Part shown: in pieces, positions 22,501-34,210 of the stretch | Position numbering within the stretch: the stretch's first letter is position 1 | Layout of the letters: every line of letters begins with the position of its first letter | DNA from: Castanea sativa | Lineage: Eukaryota > Streptophyta > Magnoliopsida > Fagales > Fagaceae | Assembly (NCBI RefSeq): GCF_040712315.1 | Contig: NC_134017.1 | Span: 20,857,822-20,921,821 of the forward strand | DNA length: 64,000 bases | Reading direction: 5' to 3' | Made by a program: the position numbers and the translations under genes | The notes under the pieces: model-generated | The model's database searches: none | The model's input: only the letters and a program-made list of their open reading frames with translations | Told to the model about the DNA's origin: nothing

Positions 22501-23513
22501 GTGATCTTGATGAAAAGAAACAAAAGGAAATAGCAATATGATAGCAATATACAGATAATGTTAAGAAAAAGCTAACCATGCCACACCAATAAGGGCAAAT
22601 GACTCTTCTCTTCTTCTCTGTTTACAGCTTCGGCTCTTCATGATTTAGGGGTTAAGTTAACGCAAAGGATTACTATAATATGTGGGGTTATGATATCGAT
22701 ATGGGAAACTTTTTCAACTCTTGTAAGTAGAGGCATGCATTGTAATGCTCCAACATTTTTGTCCTGCAGCACCAAAAATGCAGACATCAGTAATTAATAA
22801 AAAGTGCAAACCATTCAAATTTGTGTACGATGGGCTGTTGATTGTCCTTATCTTTTTCTTTTCTTTTCTTCGGGTGGTGGGGTGGGTTTAGACTTGAGAG
22901 AGGGGGGCAGGATGCTGCTCACATTTCATCTTTCATGATTTGTTTCTGAGTTGGTGACAATTCACTAAATATTATCAATGCATAATTTGGTAATAATATG
23001 AGTTTCTTTTTTTTTTTCTTTTCTTTTAAAGATTGAAGTGAAAAAATTGATTGCATATGTTGTTATTCTCTGAATTTGAACCCATTTTAATCTTTGAAAT
23101 TTGAAGTAATCACTTTTAGTCCCTTAATTATATGGCATGATCAAGCTAAAAACTAACACATCGTCACTTCATAATGACTAAAAGCAATCACTTCTCTTCT
23201 ACAACAACAAACAAAAAATAAAATAAAATCAAACACTTTTAAGTATTTTAAGAATTAAAAACAATCACTTCAAATTTCAAAAACTAAAATCGCTTATATA
23301 CCAAAGTTAAGAACTAACAATGTATGCTAATCTTAAAATTTTAATTAGAAAAGAGGAATGATATAACTTGAATTTAAAGTTTATATCATATTTTCTTTTC
23401 TTTTTTTAAATCACATACACGGGCTAAATTAAGGAGTTAATATAAATTATGGGAATTAAATTTTTTTTTTTTTGGTTAAAGTAAAAGATGAGAAAATGCT
23501 ACTCTTAGTGTGC
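22501..23513. other. Intergenic, no gene recognised
   Basis: Contains pyrimidine-rich stretches near 22600 and 22860 and a poly(T) run near 23460. No supported coding sequence or element ends were found. Confidence 0.4.
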
Positions 23514-23728
23514 ATTTTGGGAAGCACGTTTTGCGCGTTTCCCAGCGCACACGTTTTTTTAGTGGGTCTCGTGCACTGTTTACGGGACCCACAAGTACTT
23601 TTTTTTTTCAGCAAAAATAACTTTAAAACTGGATCTCACAGTACTATTTACATATTTAAAAATTATTTTACTACAGTGTTTTCAATTTTCAATTTTTAGC
23701 AATAAGTAGTATCCAAACAAACCCTTAG
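23514..23728. mobile_element. MITE of the 'GTTTGGATA' family (best copy)
   Basis: The left end is CTTAGTGTGCATTTTGGGA. The right end, read in reverse, is CTAAGGGTTTGTTTGGATAC, giving imperfect terminal inverted repeats of about 20 bp. The length is about 215 bp. The internal stretch 'gtgggtctcgtgcactgtt' then 'acgggacccac' is itself partly palindromic. Related copies lie at 8756, 10637 and, inverted, 36199. Confidence 0.7.
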
Positions 23729-25610
23729 ACGTATTTCATAGGAATGGATCTGCCATTAGATATGGTCATTGTCAATTTGTCATAAATGATAGGATTTTAT
23801 TTATAAAAATTTAGACATGTCACACGTATGATGTTCAATTGGTTAGAAATGTGAATTTAACTAATATCATAAGAATACATATTTAATTTAATATATAAAA
23901 AATGTAAAGGTATGCAATAATTGAAAGAGAAAAAGAAAAAGAAAAGGTCTATTATACAAGGTAGTATTCAATGAATCCTCTACCAATCACCAATGATTCA
24001 GTCTTGTCGAGTCCAAAAAATAAATGATGCAGTCCTTTGGAAGAAGAAGAAAATAAAAATTAAAAATTAAAAATTAAAACAAAGGCTTTTTTTTTTATCC
24101 TTTGATATTATTTTTTGGGTCGTTAAATTCATTACACGTGTCCAGATACACCTAGCCTTATTATCAACTTAATTAACTCTATTCTCACACACACACACAC
24201 ACACACATACACCCAATCCCCCACATTCTCCCAGTCGGACATCCGGCACGTGTCGGAAACGTGCCGAGGGTCCCTCGTGTGAAAACACTATGAACTCCAA
24301 TAATAGCCGTTGGATCGGCTGACAAGTGTCAGGGAATCTTAGTATCGTGACCGTCTGATTGCACGAGATTGCACCCACAGTAACAAACACGTGTGGGTCA
24401 TTTTCTGCATTAACTAAAAATTAAAAATCCTGAAAAAAGCTGACTCAAGCTAAACGACAAAACAGAACTGTGAGTCTGTGACATAAATAATTATTAAAAC
24501 AAAATAATAATTAATTATAAATAAAGTGTTACTTAAAAAAAAAACAAGAAAACTAACTACTGGAGGGGTTTGAGGAATCATTACGCGAACTTGTAAATAT
24601 AGCGTGGGCCCCACCAAATCATCGACTTCATGGTTATCTCACGCCGTTAACTCTACTTTTTTGTCCCCACTTTAAAAAAAAAAAAAAAATTTATTTATAC
24701 ATAGAATATAAGAATGTACTATTTATCTATACTTCTCTTCTCTCTCTTTTTCCGATAAATTATTTTCAGTTTTTATTTTTATTTTATTTATAATTTTTTT
24801 AAAGTATAACTGAAATTTTCCTAGCTTATTTTAATAAATTATAAATGAATAAAAATAAACTCTTTCAAATAACTGAAATAATATAATTTTTTTTACTGTT
24901 TCAAAATATATGAAATGCCTCAAATTTAAAAGTTAATTTCATGAGCTTGTTTACAAATACCTTATTATATTCTAGCTTGTTTTGTTTAATTGTTGAACCT
25001 AAAGTTAAGTTTGAATATAACTTATTTGTTAAATAAATGAATATAAACAAGTTGTTTTCCCTAAAGTTAAGTTTGAATCTAACTTATTTGCAAAATAAAC
25101 GAATATAAACAATTTCTTTCTTGAGTTGAGTCAAAGTTGTTTATAAATAACTTGGTTCACTTTGTAGTCCTAATTAGAATCTAGAATTTCAATTGGGTTC
25201 TTTTTATGATTTAGAAAACTCATTTGGATTATAGTCAAACTTATTAATTTATTTTTGGACAAAATGCAAAATGAAGATCCTCTAGGGTTTAGGTTTCTTG
25301 AAAACTGACACATATGCTATCAATTTTAAATTATTGACACATGAGGTTTAAGAATTATTCAAATTGACCTATTTTTCTTAATTTCTTTAACTATAATGAA
25401 CGAAATGGTCATGCGTGATACATGTATTATTTAAAAAGTAATTAAAAAAATTATAGTAAATTGGTTATGTGCTATGTGATCTTGCTTTTTTAAATGGTCA
25501 TGCTTTTTAAATTAACAAATGAGTATGCCACTTATTACAATGAGGTTTCCATCTAATGTTATTTAAATATTTTTATTTTAATAATATAATATATAATTCA
25601 TTAAACACAT
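23729..25610. other. Intergenic with a G-box island
   Basis: Mostly AT-rich with no gene recognised. The exception is a more GC-balanced stretch at 24128-24615, listed separately. An (AC)n run lies at 24186-24206. Confidence 0.4.
24128..24615. promoter_or_regulatory. Orphan cluster of G-box and TCP-like motifs
   Basis: Three CACGTG cores lie at 24135-24140, 24247-24252 and 24388-24393, the first and third within ACACGTGT and the second within GCACGTGTC. GTGGGCCCCAC, a TCP-factor-like motif, is at 24604-24614. G-boxes bind bZIP/bHLH factors. No recognisable gene lies on either side within several kilobases, so this may be a relict promoter, a promoter of an unrecognised non-coding gene, or chance in a GC-richer stretch. 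Confidence 0.35.
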
Positions 25611-26332
25611 TAAGGGGCGCCGCATTTGGTTTGGGAAATCCACATTACTTTCAAAATTCAATTTTTTTGAAATGTGATGTTTGGTAATCTAAATACCTAG
25701 GAATGTACTACTATTAACATGTTTGGTTTGATTAGAAATTTTACAAGATTCTTGTAAATTTGAGATACTTATATTTAGTTTATTTCTAAGAATTTTATAA
25801 TAATTATTTATTTTTCCAAAAAATTATTTGATTTATAAAGAAAATTTCAATTCTTTTTTTATCTACCTCTAAAAAAATATAATAAAAAAATATCAAATAT
25901 AAATATTAAATATGAAAAATTCAATAAAACTATAATACATGCATTTTTTGAATAAAATGTATACTGCAAAATTAATTATTTAAAATTTTAATTTAAAATT
26001 ATTAGTTTTTAGTTTTATTTGTATTGGTTAAAGGGTAGGGAGGAATGGCATAAAATTTTCACTTCATAAAAATGTAATTTTTTTCCTAGACATAAGAATG
26101 TGAATACTCATTTTGAAGGGAATCTATATTCCTATTAAAAAAAAAAAAAAGGTTGAATGGAAACCTAAATACTCCTAAATGTTTGATTCCCTTGTGTGAT
26201 TTGCAACCAAACTTGTAAATGCTAAACATTCGATTCTCTTGTGTGATTTGTAACTAAACTTGTGAACGCTAGGAAATCTTTTTAACATTTCCAAGAATCC
26301 TAAAACATTATTGTATACCAAACACCTCCTAA
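25611..26332. mobile_element. Possible 0.7-kb TIR element
   Basis: The left edge 'taaggggcgccgcatttggt' and the right edge, read in reverse, 'gttaggaggtgtttggta' form a loose inverted pair of a kind common in plant MITEs. Inside, a 43-bp direct repeat containing 'cttgtgtgatttg' occurs at about 26182-26224 and 26225-26268. The target duplication is unclear, so this call is tentative. Confidence 0.35.
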
Positions 26333-27640
26333 CATTTTTTGTTATTGAGACAACAATAGAGTAATATTGAAATAGTGTTAAAAACTCATGGGATGTATAA
26401 ATTGACACAATTTAATTTGTAAGGACTAAAATGAAAATGGCACATATTTATATGCTTTTTATTTTTGGACGGTCCATTAAATGAAAATTTTCAATGTAAA
26501 AGTTAAATTTCAAATATTACCCTTATCTTTTTTTCATTTTTCTTTTTTGAGATGAATATTACCCTTATCTTGTTTTAAAAGAAAAGTAGTGCCACCTCAA
26601 ATAAAGTAAAAGACTTTTTTTTTATTCTCAAAAATAAAATAAAATTAAAAGACATTTTAGAAAGACTATTTTACCTTTTCACCTAATTTTGAGACACGTG
26701 AAGTTACATTAAATTCATACGTTAAGATAAAAATAAAGAATTTGTTTATATATTATAAACAATTTAATCAAGATTTTTTTAAGGATACCACCTTAATTTA
26801 ATTGTGGCTTTTTAAAAAACCAAAAGTAATTTAATGAGAATTAGTTTTCTGTTGAATTATTTTAGTCTAATAAAACTTGTATTTAATGAGTTTTTTTTTT
26901 TTTTTTGGTGAAGTAGTTAATGACTTTTGTTTTCAGCATACATGTATCAATTTACCATATTTTACAGGTTTAGATATTTAAATGATTTCATGAATTGGGA
27001 TGGTAATTTCACCATGCCCCATCCCACTTGGAGCAGGATGAAATGTAAATACATTTTGGTTGCCTTGCCATGATTATATTTTCTAAAATACCATTGTATA
27101 TATATATAATTTTTTTTTGAATTGATATATATATATATATATATATAATTCCATTAGTCAGGGTTTTGTTTTTTTTTTTTTTTTCACATTTGTCATTATG
27201 GCGGATGAAAGTGGTGGGAATGGTTGTTAAAGTCTCAATTTTATGTAGTTGACTACTTTGCTTTAATAGAATAATGGATGAATTAGGACTTTGTACTACT
27301 ATTATGTTAAATAATTTGGTGTGAATTTTGTTATTTGTATTGGTGATAAAGAATAGTTGCATTGGGATTTTGTGTTTCTTGAAACATTATTACAAGGTAA
27401 AGGCTTTGGGTTGTGTTATTTGAACATTGTGTTATATATTCTTTGATATTCATAATTTGTTAAATATAGTATTGGATTTTTTAATTCACTTTTAATATTA
27501 TTTATAAAATTATGTGTGGAAAGCAGTGGGAGATGATCATTGGACTTTGAATCAGAAACATAGGCACCACAAATGATACTATTATCACTTATGTAGCACT
27601 TTAACCCCTCTCAAAAACTAACTTGACAACACAAGAAAAA
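26333..27640. other. AT-rich intergenic
   Basis: Contains poly(T) tracts and an (AT)n run near 27126-27146. One micro-insertion (26513-26571) is listed separately. No gene was recognised. Confidence 0.4.
26513..26571 (-). mobile_element. Poly(A) micro-insertion 4 with 17-bp TSD
   Basis: The perfect direct repeat aatattacccttatctt at 26513-26529 and 26555-26571 flanks 25 bases. On the minus strand these read CATCTC followed by an A-rich tail interrupted by G and TG. A 17-bp perfect duplication around an A-rich stub is hard to explain by chance. Confidence 0.75.
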
Positions 27641-27686
27641 AGTCATAGTAAGTTTTTTTTTTTTGAGAGAAGTCATAGTAAGTTTT
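27641..27686 (-). mobile_element. Poly(A) micro-insertion 5 with 16-bp TSD
   Basis: The direct repeat agtcatagtaagtttt at 27641-27656 and 27671-27686 flanks 14 bases reading TCTCTC plus eight A on the minus strand. The stub resembles those of insertions 1, 3 and 4. Confidence 0.75.
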
Positions 27687-27975
27687 AATACTTTCATTTT
27701 AATATTCTATATGTTGTAAAATCATACGATTTAACAAATGATGTCCATTATCATAATGTCTGTTTGGATTTTTTTTTCTCTAACGTATTTGGTTATGTAT
27801 AATTAAAAAAAAAAATAACGATAGAGTTGTATGTAAGTTACTCAGCATTTTTTAAGAAATAACCCAATCACATTCTGTGCTCGTTTAGTACATCTTATTT
27901 TTTTTCAACTTTTTGCAAACGTGATGTTTAAAAAATATTTACTTATAAAAATAATCCATAAAGGTGAGGTTTAAT

Positions 27976-28193
27976 ATTTTTTTTTTTTTTTGAGAAACAC
28001 ACATACACACACAAACATATATATATAGGGGAAAGGGGATGAGATAAGATAATACACTTACACGCTAACACCAAAACTGCATACGGCAGTTAATGTCACA
28101 GAGCAAATGATAAACCCTTTCTCAATATCACACCTTACTGATGTGGGACGACTTAACAACATTGAGTTTTTTTTTTTTTTTTTGAGAAACACA

Positions 28194-28241
<48 letters not shown>

Positions 28242-28318
28242 AGGGAAGGAGAGATGAGATAAGGGAATACACTCACACGCCAACACTAAAACTACATGCG
28301 GCAGTTAGTATCGCGGAT
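27976..28318 (-). repeat. Tandem pair of retroposon-like units
   Basis: Two direct copies of a unit, at about 27976-28105 and 28165-28318. On the plus strand each reads poly(T), GAGAAACACAC, a (CA)n then (TA)n run, 'gatgagataag', 'tacact' and 'acgc', then 'aacac' and 'gcggcagtta' or 'acggcagtta'. Read on the minus strand, each is a unit ending in a TG-rich stretch, TTTCTC and a poly(A) tail. That tail resembles the stubs of the micro-insertions. The unit was not matched to a named SINE. Confidence 0.6.
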
Positions 28319-30420
28319 TACAAAATAGGATGCCTATTGATGCTCACTTTTGATAAAAGGGGCTCAATGGCAGAAGAAACCCAATAATATGAAGAAGAAT
28401 GAGAGAGAAAATAGTAAAGTAAAGACCAGTAGGCCAAAATGACAGGAATGATGGTCAACAAGGCCACACAAAAATAATAAGTGACAAAAAAGAAGCAAAT
28501 GGGCTGAGGAAGCCCAATGAATGAAGTAATAAACCCATGAGAATAGTAAGAGGTAGAGAAGAAGTAAATGGGCCAAGGAAGCCGAAGAAATGAATTAGTA
28601 AGTTCATAGGGTTGGCACAAAGGCTAATCAGCTCGAAAGGTAATAAGAGGTAAGGATGTGATAATTGGGTCGAGGGAAGCCCAAAGGATTTAGCAGAAGC
28701 CTATGAGAGTGAAAGAGGTAAGGAAGAAGAAAATGAGTCGATGTAGCTCAAGGAATGAAATGGACTAAGGAAGCCCAAGGAATGAAATGGACTAAGGAAG
28801 CCCAAGGAATGGAATGGGCTAGCCTAGCAAGAATGTTGGTCAATAAAGCCCAAAAGAATAAAGAATGTAGAAAATGGACTAGCAGGAGCCTCAACCAATA
28901 AACATATAGGTAACAATAATATAAAAGAGAAGTAATATCATAGCAGGAGCTGTGTAATGGCGTGGTGGGATTATCAGCTAGCCCGCAGACACAAGAAAGA
29001 ATGGGACATGGATTAGGTAGAAGGGAGAGGGTCTGCACCCAAGCAATGCCCAGTCCAAAAAGGAGATGGAATGTAAAGAACAAAAGCCCAAAGACCCATG
29101 TACATTTCACACCGCAAGAGCTAAATAGATACCAAAACGTATAGCAAAATCAAACAAACGTGGAGGCAATAGCAAATGTGTGAAGGCCAGAAAAGTAACT
29201 GATTCAGACGGAAGTGGAGCATGCACACAGGGCCTAGGTACCACCTACCTCTACCCAGCCAATACAGGGGAGGTGGGCCATGGGTCAGAGGTATAAAAAA
29301 GTGTCGTCTGGCGGTGGGGAGAAAGGGGGAGCCTATTTTGGAGTTCCCGCTCAAACTATTTTGGGAAGAAATGTCCTGCTGGGATGACATTTCACCCAAA
29401 AGAAGTAAGCATGAGCTGGAATCACTAGATGCATGCCATAAAGGTAGGTAAGGGAGGGGTTTAACCCTTATCCGGATGTTAGTATCGAAAACAAAGGGAG
29501 GTAAGAGACAAACAAAACCGTTTTTGTCGCGGAATGAGGCGTGGTGTTGTCAACACAATATAGTGGTAGTGGCTGGGCAGTCGGCAGACCAGTGGGCAAT
29601 CTTGGAAGGACGCTTACAATGAGACAAAAGTGGCTGAGGGGTAAAAGTGGTAAATCCTGTCATGACGGGCAGTATAAAAAGTCATAAGCGTGAACAGTGA
29701 GGGGGAAGAAAGAACAATAGCAAGAAACAGTGGTAGAAAGAAAGAAGAGGAAGCAGAGTAAACAAAGAAAAAGAGGAAAGATATAGAAATCCCAAAGAAA
29801 GAAAACATGAGTGATAGGAATAGAGGCATGTATCAATAGGCTACAAATTTCTCTCCCTCTCAATAGACCCACTCTCTGATATGCTAAGAATCCAAACTTA
29901 CGCTATCTAGGTCCTTTTTTCAAAGTGTATAATCTCTATGGCAGAAACTCTCTCTGAGGTTATCTACATTGGAGATCGGCTCCCTTTTTTGGGTTTGTGT
30001 CTGCTAAACAGCTAAGCCCATTTCCTTGGCACACGAATCTTATTTTTGGTTGATAAATGACTAATTCGTTGTCTTACTGCTAAACTATTTGCCGTTACCT
30101 TATTATTCGTGATTGTATTGCTCTATTCTCCCTTGCTAAGGTATTTATGTATTATTGTTATTAATAGAGATGTTTTAGTTATCTTTCCATATTGTGCTTC
30201 CTGCTATAAATTTTGTAATAGTCATTCCTACCATGAACACGCGGTACATTCAAGACTCCTGCCAGGGCGTGTCTACATGGGGATGGCCCAACTTGCACAC
30301 TAGCTGGCCTAAGGTATATTTCAGTTAGGTCAGTTCCAACTCTCCTACCCAAAAATCAGGTGCCGTGGTACAACAGGGGAAATTAAGCCCAAAACACAAA
30401 AAGGCCCACCACAATGCCAA
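28319..30420. repeat. Non-coding retroelement-like block with internal tandem repeats
   Basis: Two kilobases of less AT-rich, purine-biased sequence without a credible gene. A 27-28-bp unit containing 'ggaatgaaatggactaagg' and 'aagccc' is repeated about 2.5 times at 28746-28820. Looser ~80-bp repeats with 'aagcaaatgggctgaggaag' occur at 28490-28610. TATA-box-like tataaaaa sequences at about 29293 and 29671 are followed by CT-rich leader-like DNA, as in LTR promoters. It could be a LARD-like element or a large LTR; edges and target duplication were not found. Confidence 0.4.
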
Positions 30421-33400
30421 ACGGGTTCTCTATGTTATTTGTTGTTGTTGTTGTTTTTTTTTTTTTTTTTTCCTATTTATTTTAAAGATTTTATTGATTC
30501 AATAATTTTAAATATTTATGATTTGAATGAAAATGACAATAGTATTTATTTTTATTTGAGACTTTGCTATCAAGTACTAACTATTCTAACCATATAAATC
30601 AAAATTTATTTTATCCTATTAAAAGTATCATCTAATCTCACACAAATTCATGTTAAAAAATTATTATGCAACATAAATTATCATTGTATTTTTTTGTAAA
30701 CACTTTTTTTATCGGTCAAACAATGTAGGCATGCTAACATTTGATGATAAAGATGCCCAAACAGACATATACGACAGTATCCTATGATTGAATCACTATA
30801 CAAAATTTTAATTTATTAACAATTGGAGTGCCGGTGGATTTTTATTTTTTATTTTTTATTAGACCTTATTGGCTTATATTACTTATGATATAGTTGTATT
30901 TATATATAAAAAATTGAGACTTTAATAAATTGTACATAAACAAATGAATAAAAAGATAAAAGAAAAAGCTTGTGTCACCATTAAAAAAAAATCAATGATG
31001 CATATATTATTTGAGGAAGTTTAAGTTATTTATTTATTCATTTTTCCTCAATGAGGAAGCTTGAATTTCGATCAACTGTGGAATAATGGAATGTGTGGGG
31101 AAGAAGGGATTCTTCAAACAAATGTTAAAGAAGAAAAGACATTAAAAAAATAAAGGGATTAGTTTTGTGAGATAGTTATCACTTTTTTTTTTCTTTCAAT
31201 TATTTAGGCCTGGCAAAGAAGAAGTGCTTGACTTAGTGTGCAGTGATTACTAGTACTATATATCATGCTTAAAATAATGGGAACTCTAAGTGCTAAGCAC
31301 ATCTTAGAAATTCAAAGATTAAAGGCAGTTAATCATTTGGATGTTGATTTCGACAACACCGTTGCTAAGATTAAATACATGTATGTAGTTGTTGCTCAAT
31401 TGCTCTCTCTTAATACAAAATTTCTCTACAAGTCTGCATGTTGCATACTGAGATACTATTGGATTTTCTGCTTATATCAAATAGCATTTTAAAATATATA
31501 ATTTGTATATTCTACTAAGTCTGAAAATAATTCATTATGAACATATGAGTTATCATGTTTTTGCAAGATGTTTACGATATTCCTTTTTTAAAAAATAAAA
31601 TAAAATAAACAGTTCAAATGGGGTGAAGAGGGATTTGGACTTTAAAAGTCTCCATTAGAAATATCAGAACATTTCATTTGACATAAAAACCATCGGTGGA
31701 TGTTTCCTTATTTGTTTGTAAAAAGTTTAAGAAAATATAGATGTCTAAAATCATATATACAAGACCCCACATTTGTATGCATGATTTTTTTTAATGAAAA
31801 TATTATCCTCGTTTAACTAAGAAATCTAATAGATAAATAAAAACTAACGCTAAAACTTAAAATATAATTTGAAATGGTTGAAAGGGTACTGTGTTTTTTT
31901 TTTTTTTTTCTACAACTATTAATTTTTTTCTCACAACTAATCAAACAATATTTACAAAAATATTTCAGCAAAAACAATATTTACAAAAATAGAGTATACA
32001 AAATTTATATGAGTTTATATTAATTTAAAGCAAGGTTTTTATGCATTAGAGTCGTAGTGGGAATGGTTCATGCTATGCTCTTTTCTTTTCTTTTCTCTTT
32101 TGATCCCAAAAATTAAATCACACCTTTTGAGTTTGGGTGAATTGTTATTTTCATCCCTAAATTTGATTTTTGAATTTCGGTCCTTGAATTTTAACATTTT
32201 TATCAAATTAATCATTATATATGTCAATTGCCATCAACAAAGTTTTCTCCAAGTCAAATAACACAACATTATATCACATATTGGAATAGTGTTGGTTTCA
32301 TAAATGATAATAAATAAAATGACCAGCTTGAAAAAATTGTTAAGGTTTAATGACTATAATAACAAAATATAAACTTTCAGAGATGAAAATGACAATTTAC
32401 CAAAACTTAAAGGATATATGATTTTCCTTCCTTACCCTTTTTTTCCCTCAAAACTAATCAATAGACGTGCTTATCTTTTCTCTTTGACTCTTTTTGTTTT
32501 ATGAATTCATGTAATGCTTTTTTTTTTTTCGATGAACGAATTCATGTAATGCTTTTGTTAATTGTTTTGCCCATGTTTTATTTAAAATTTTTGAGATAAC
32601 GTTATATGATACTTTCAAGAAAAAAGTAAAGCATAAAAAATATTTCAGGTTTATCTATTGCTTAAGTATTTTAGGGAGAATTATAACTATTACTCAAATA
32701 TATATATATATATATATCCTACAAAATTATTATTAGGAATAAGTCCTATGTAAATCTTATAAACCATTATGAATGATTTATATTATTGGGAATTATATTT
32801 CAAGAATTTGAAAATCGGATGGTATGTGATTCTTCAAACTAAACGCCAAATTAAGGTTCTGTCATTGATTTATTGTCCGGTTTGCTTTCCTATGACTAAG
32901 AAATGCTACCAAACCAGTGCTACTTATTTCCTTAAAAATAGAAAAAGCGTGAAACATTCAGCCAAATTGATTTTCCAGAGCAGTTTATCATCGATTCCGA
33001 TTTTTTTTTTCCTGTCAAACTCACATATTTTTTTATTGGTAAATTACACATGTACCAATGAGTCTGGACTCTATAACCTTACCTTCCACTCAGTGCATTT
33101 TTTTTATAATAAAATTTCAATGTATGATGTTCACTTTAGTATTTATAGAGAGATAAGATGTCATTTGAGCTACAACTCATTAGCAACCAGCACGTTACAT
33201 TGTTTATGCCTTCTCAACTCATAGAAAAAAAAAAAGAAGGTAAATACTAAACACCAAAAAAAAAAAAAATAATAATAATCAAAGATACCATAGAATTTCT
33301 AAATAGTGTTGACTGTATTATGTATATTTTAGTTGAAATTATATTTACTGTCTTCAATGTATAAAACAAAAGCAATAAGTATAGCATACGCAATTTTCAA

Positions 33401-34057
33401 AAAAAATTGTTACAATTATTAACATGATGTGTTGTGATTGATATATAATTAAAATGGTCTTAGTATTTGGCTTACGTGTATATGATATGATATTCCAATA
33501 ACAGTTTATATATATTAATAAAAAATACTAATAGATTATCATTTTAATATTAAAAAAAAGGTATTACGCTCCCCTTTTTTGAGATTTGAGGGAATGCCAC
33601 TCAATCCCAAACCTTAATGGGAAAAACACTTCCCCTTGAGATTTTAAAAAATTAACACTCCCCCTTTTTTGTTTATATTAATAACGAAATATTCTAAATT
33701 TCTATAATAATCTCTTTACAAAATTTTAACCATGGTTAATAAAAAATAACTAATGAATTTAGAATGAAAATGCAAAATTTATCAAGCACCAAAACGCTTG
33801 CAATGGAAAATCTCTCCATAAGCTATCGAAAAAAGAAAAAAAATCATACTTAATATTATAAAATACACTTCAATTAAAAATTTAATACAATAAATTTAAA
33901 TTTTGAAATGGAGGATAATTCTTAAAACTTGTCTTTAAACAAAGGACCAGTAGTACATGACATTTTTATTATTAATTTAACAAATTTTGGTCAATCAGAA
34001 GTCAAGTGGGGAAAGTGATTTTTTCCTTTAAATTTGGGATGGATTGTAATTTTTGAA
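30421..34057. other. AT-rich intergenic
   Basis: Begins with (GTT)n and poly(T) near 30439-30470 and has (AT)n at about 32698-32716. Several short frames exist, but none shows a domain, codon pattern or splice context that supports a gene. One micro-insertion (32503-32556) is listed separately. Confidence 0.45.
32503..32556 (-). mobile_element. Poly(A) micro-insertion 6 with 19-bp TSD
   Basis: The perfect direct repeat gaattcatgtaatgctttt at 32503-32521 and 32538-32556 flanks 16 bases reading GTTCATCG plus eight A on the minus strand. This is the longest duplication in the set, on one of the shortest inserts. Confidence 0.8.
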
Positions 34058-34210
34058 AAATTATTAGGTACTTCTGTAGTACTATTAATGCATATTCTCC
34101 CATCTCACAATAATAGTGGGTCCCACAATGAACTTAATTAGTGAGACCTATTATTCATGTGAGAGTAGGGAGTACGCATTTATGGTACTCTAGGAATACA
34201 CAATAATTTC
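34058..34210. mobile_element. Fold-back MITE (about 153 bp)
   Basis: Two arms of about 69 bp, 34058-34126 and 34141-34210, are imperfect inverted copies around a 14-bp spacer. Matching landmarks are 'aattatt' with 'aataatt', 'tagtac' with 'gtactc', 'ctcaca' with 'tgtgag', and 'gtgggtcccac' with 'gtgagaccta'. The whole element would fold into one hairpin, typical of old stem-loop MITEs. Confidence 0.7.

Noticed and set aside
23992..24034. Possible micro-insertion between aatgattcagtc and aatgatgcagtc
   Set aside because: A short repeat with a mismatch and only a six-A tail; chance cannot be excluded.
26883..26928. Possible further poly(A) micro-insertion (ttaatgagtttt / ttaatgactttt)
   Set aside because: Only a 12-bp repeat, with one mismatch and part of it low-complexity T; too weak to count with the eight.
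28318..29451. Several hydrophobic or Pro/Gly-rich frames of 70-120 codons
   Set aside because: They overlap on both strands within tandem-repeat-rich non-coding sequence and show no conserved domain.
31265..31492. Frame of 75 codons with a gene-like start
   Set aside because: No domain, splice context or codon pattern supports it, and it ends in AT-rich intergenic DNA.
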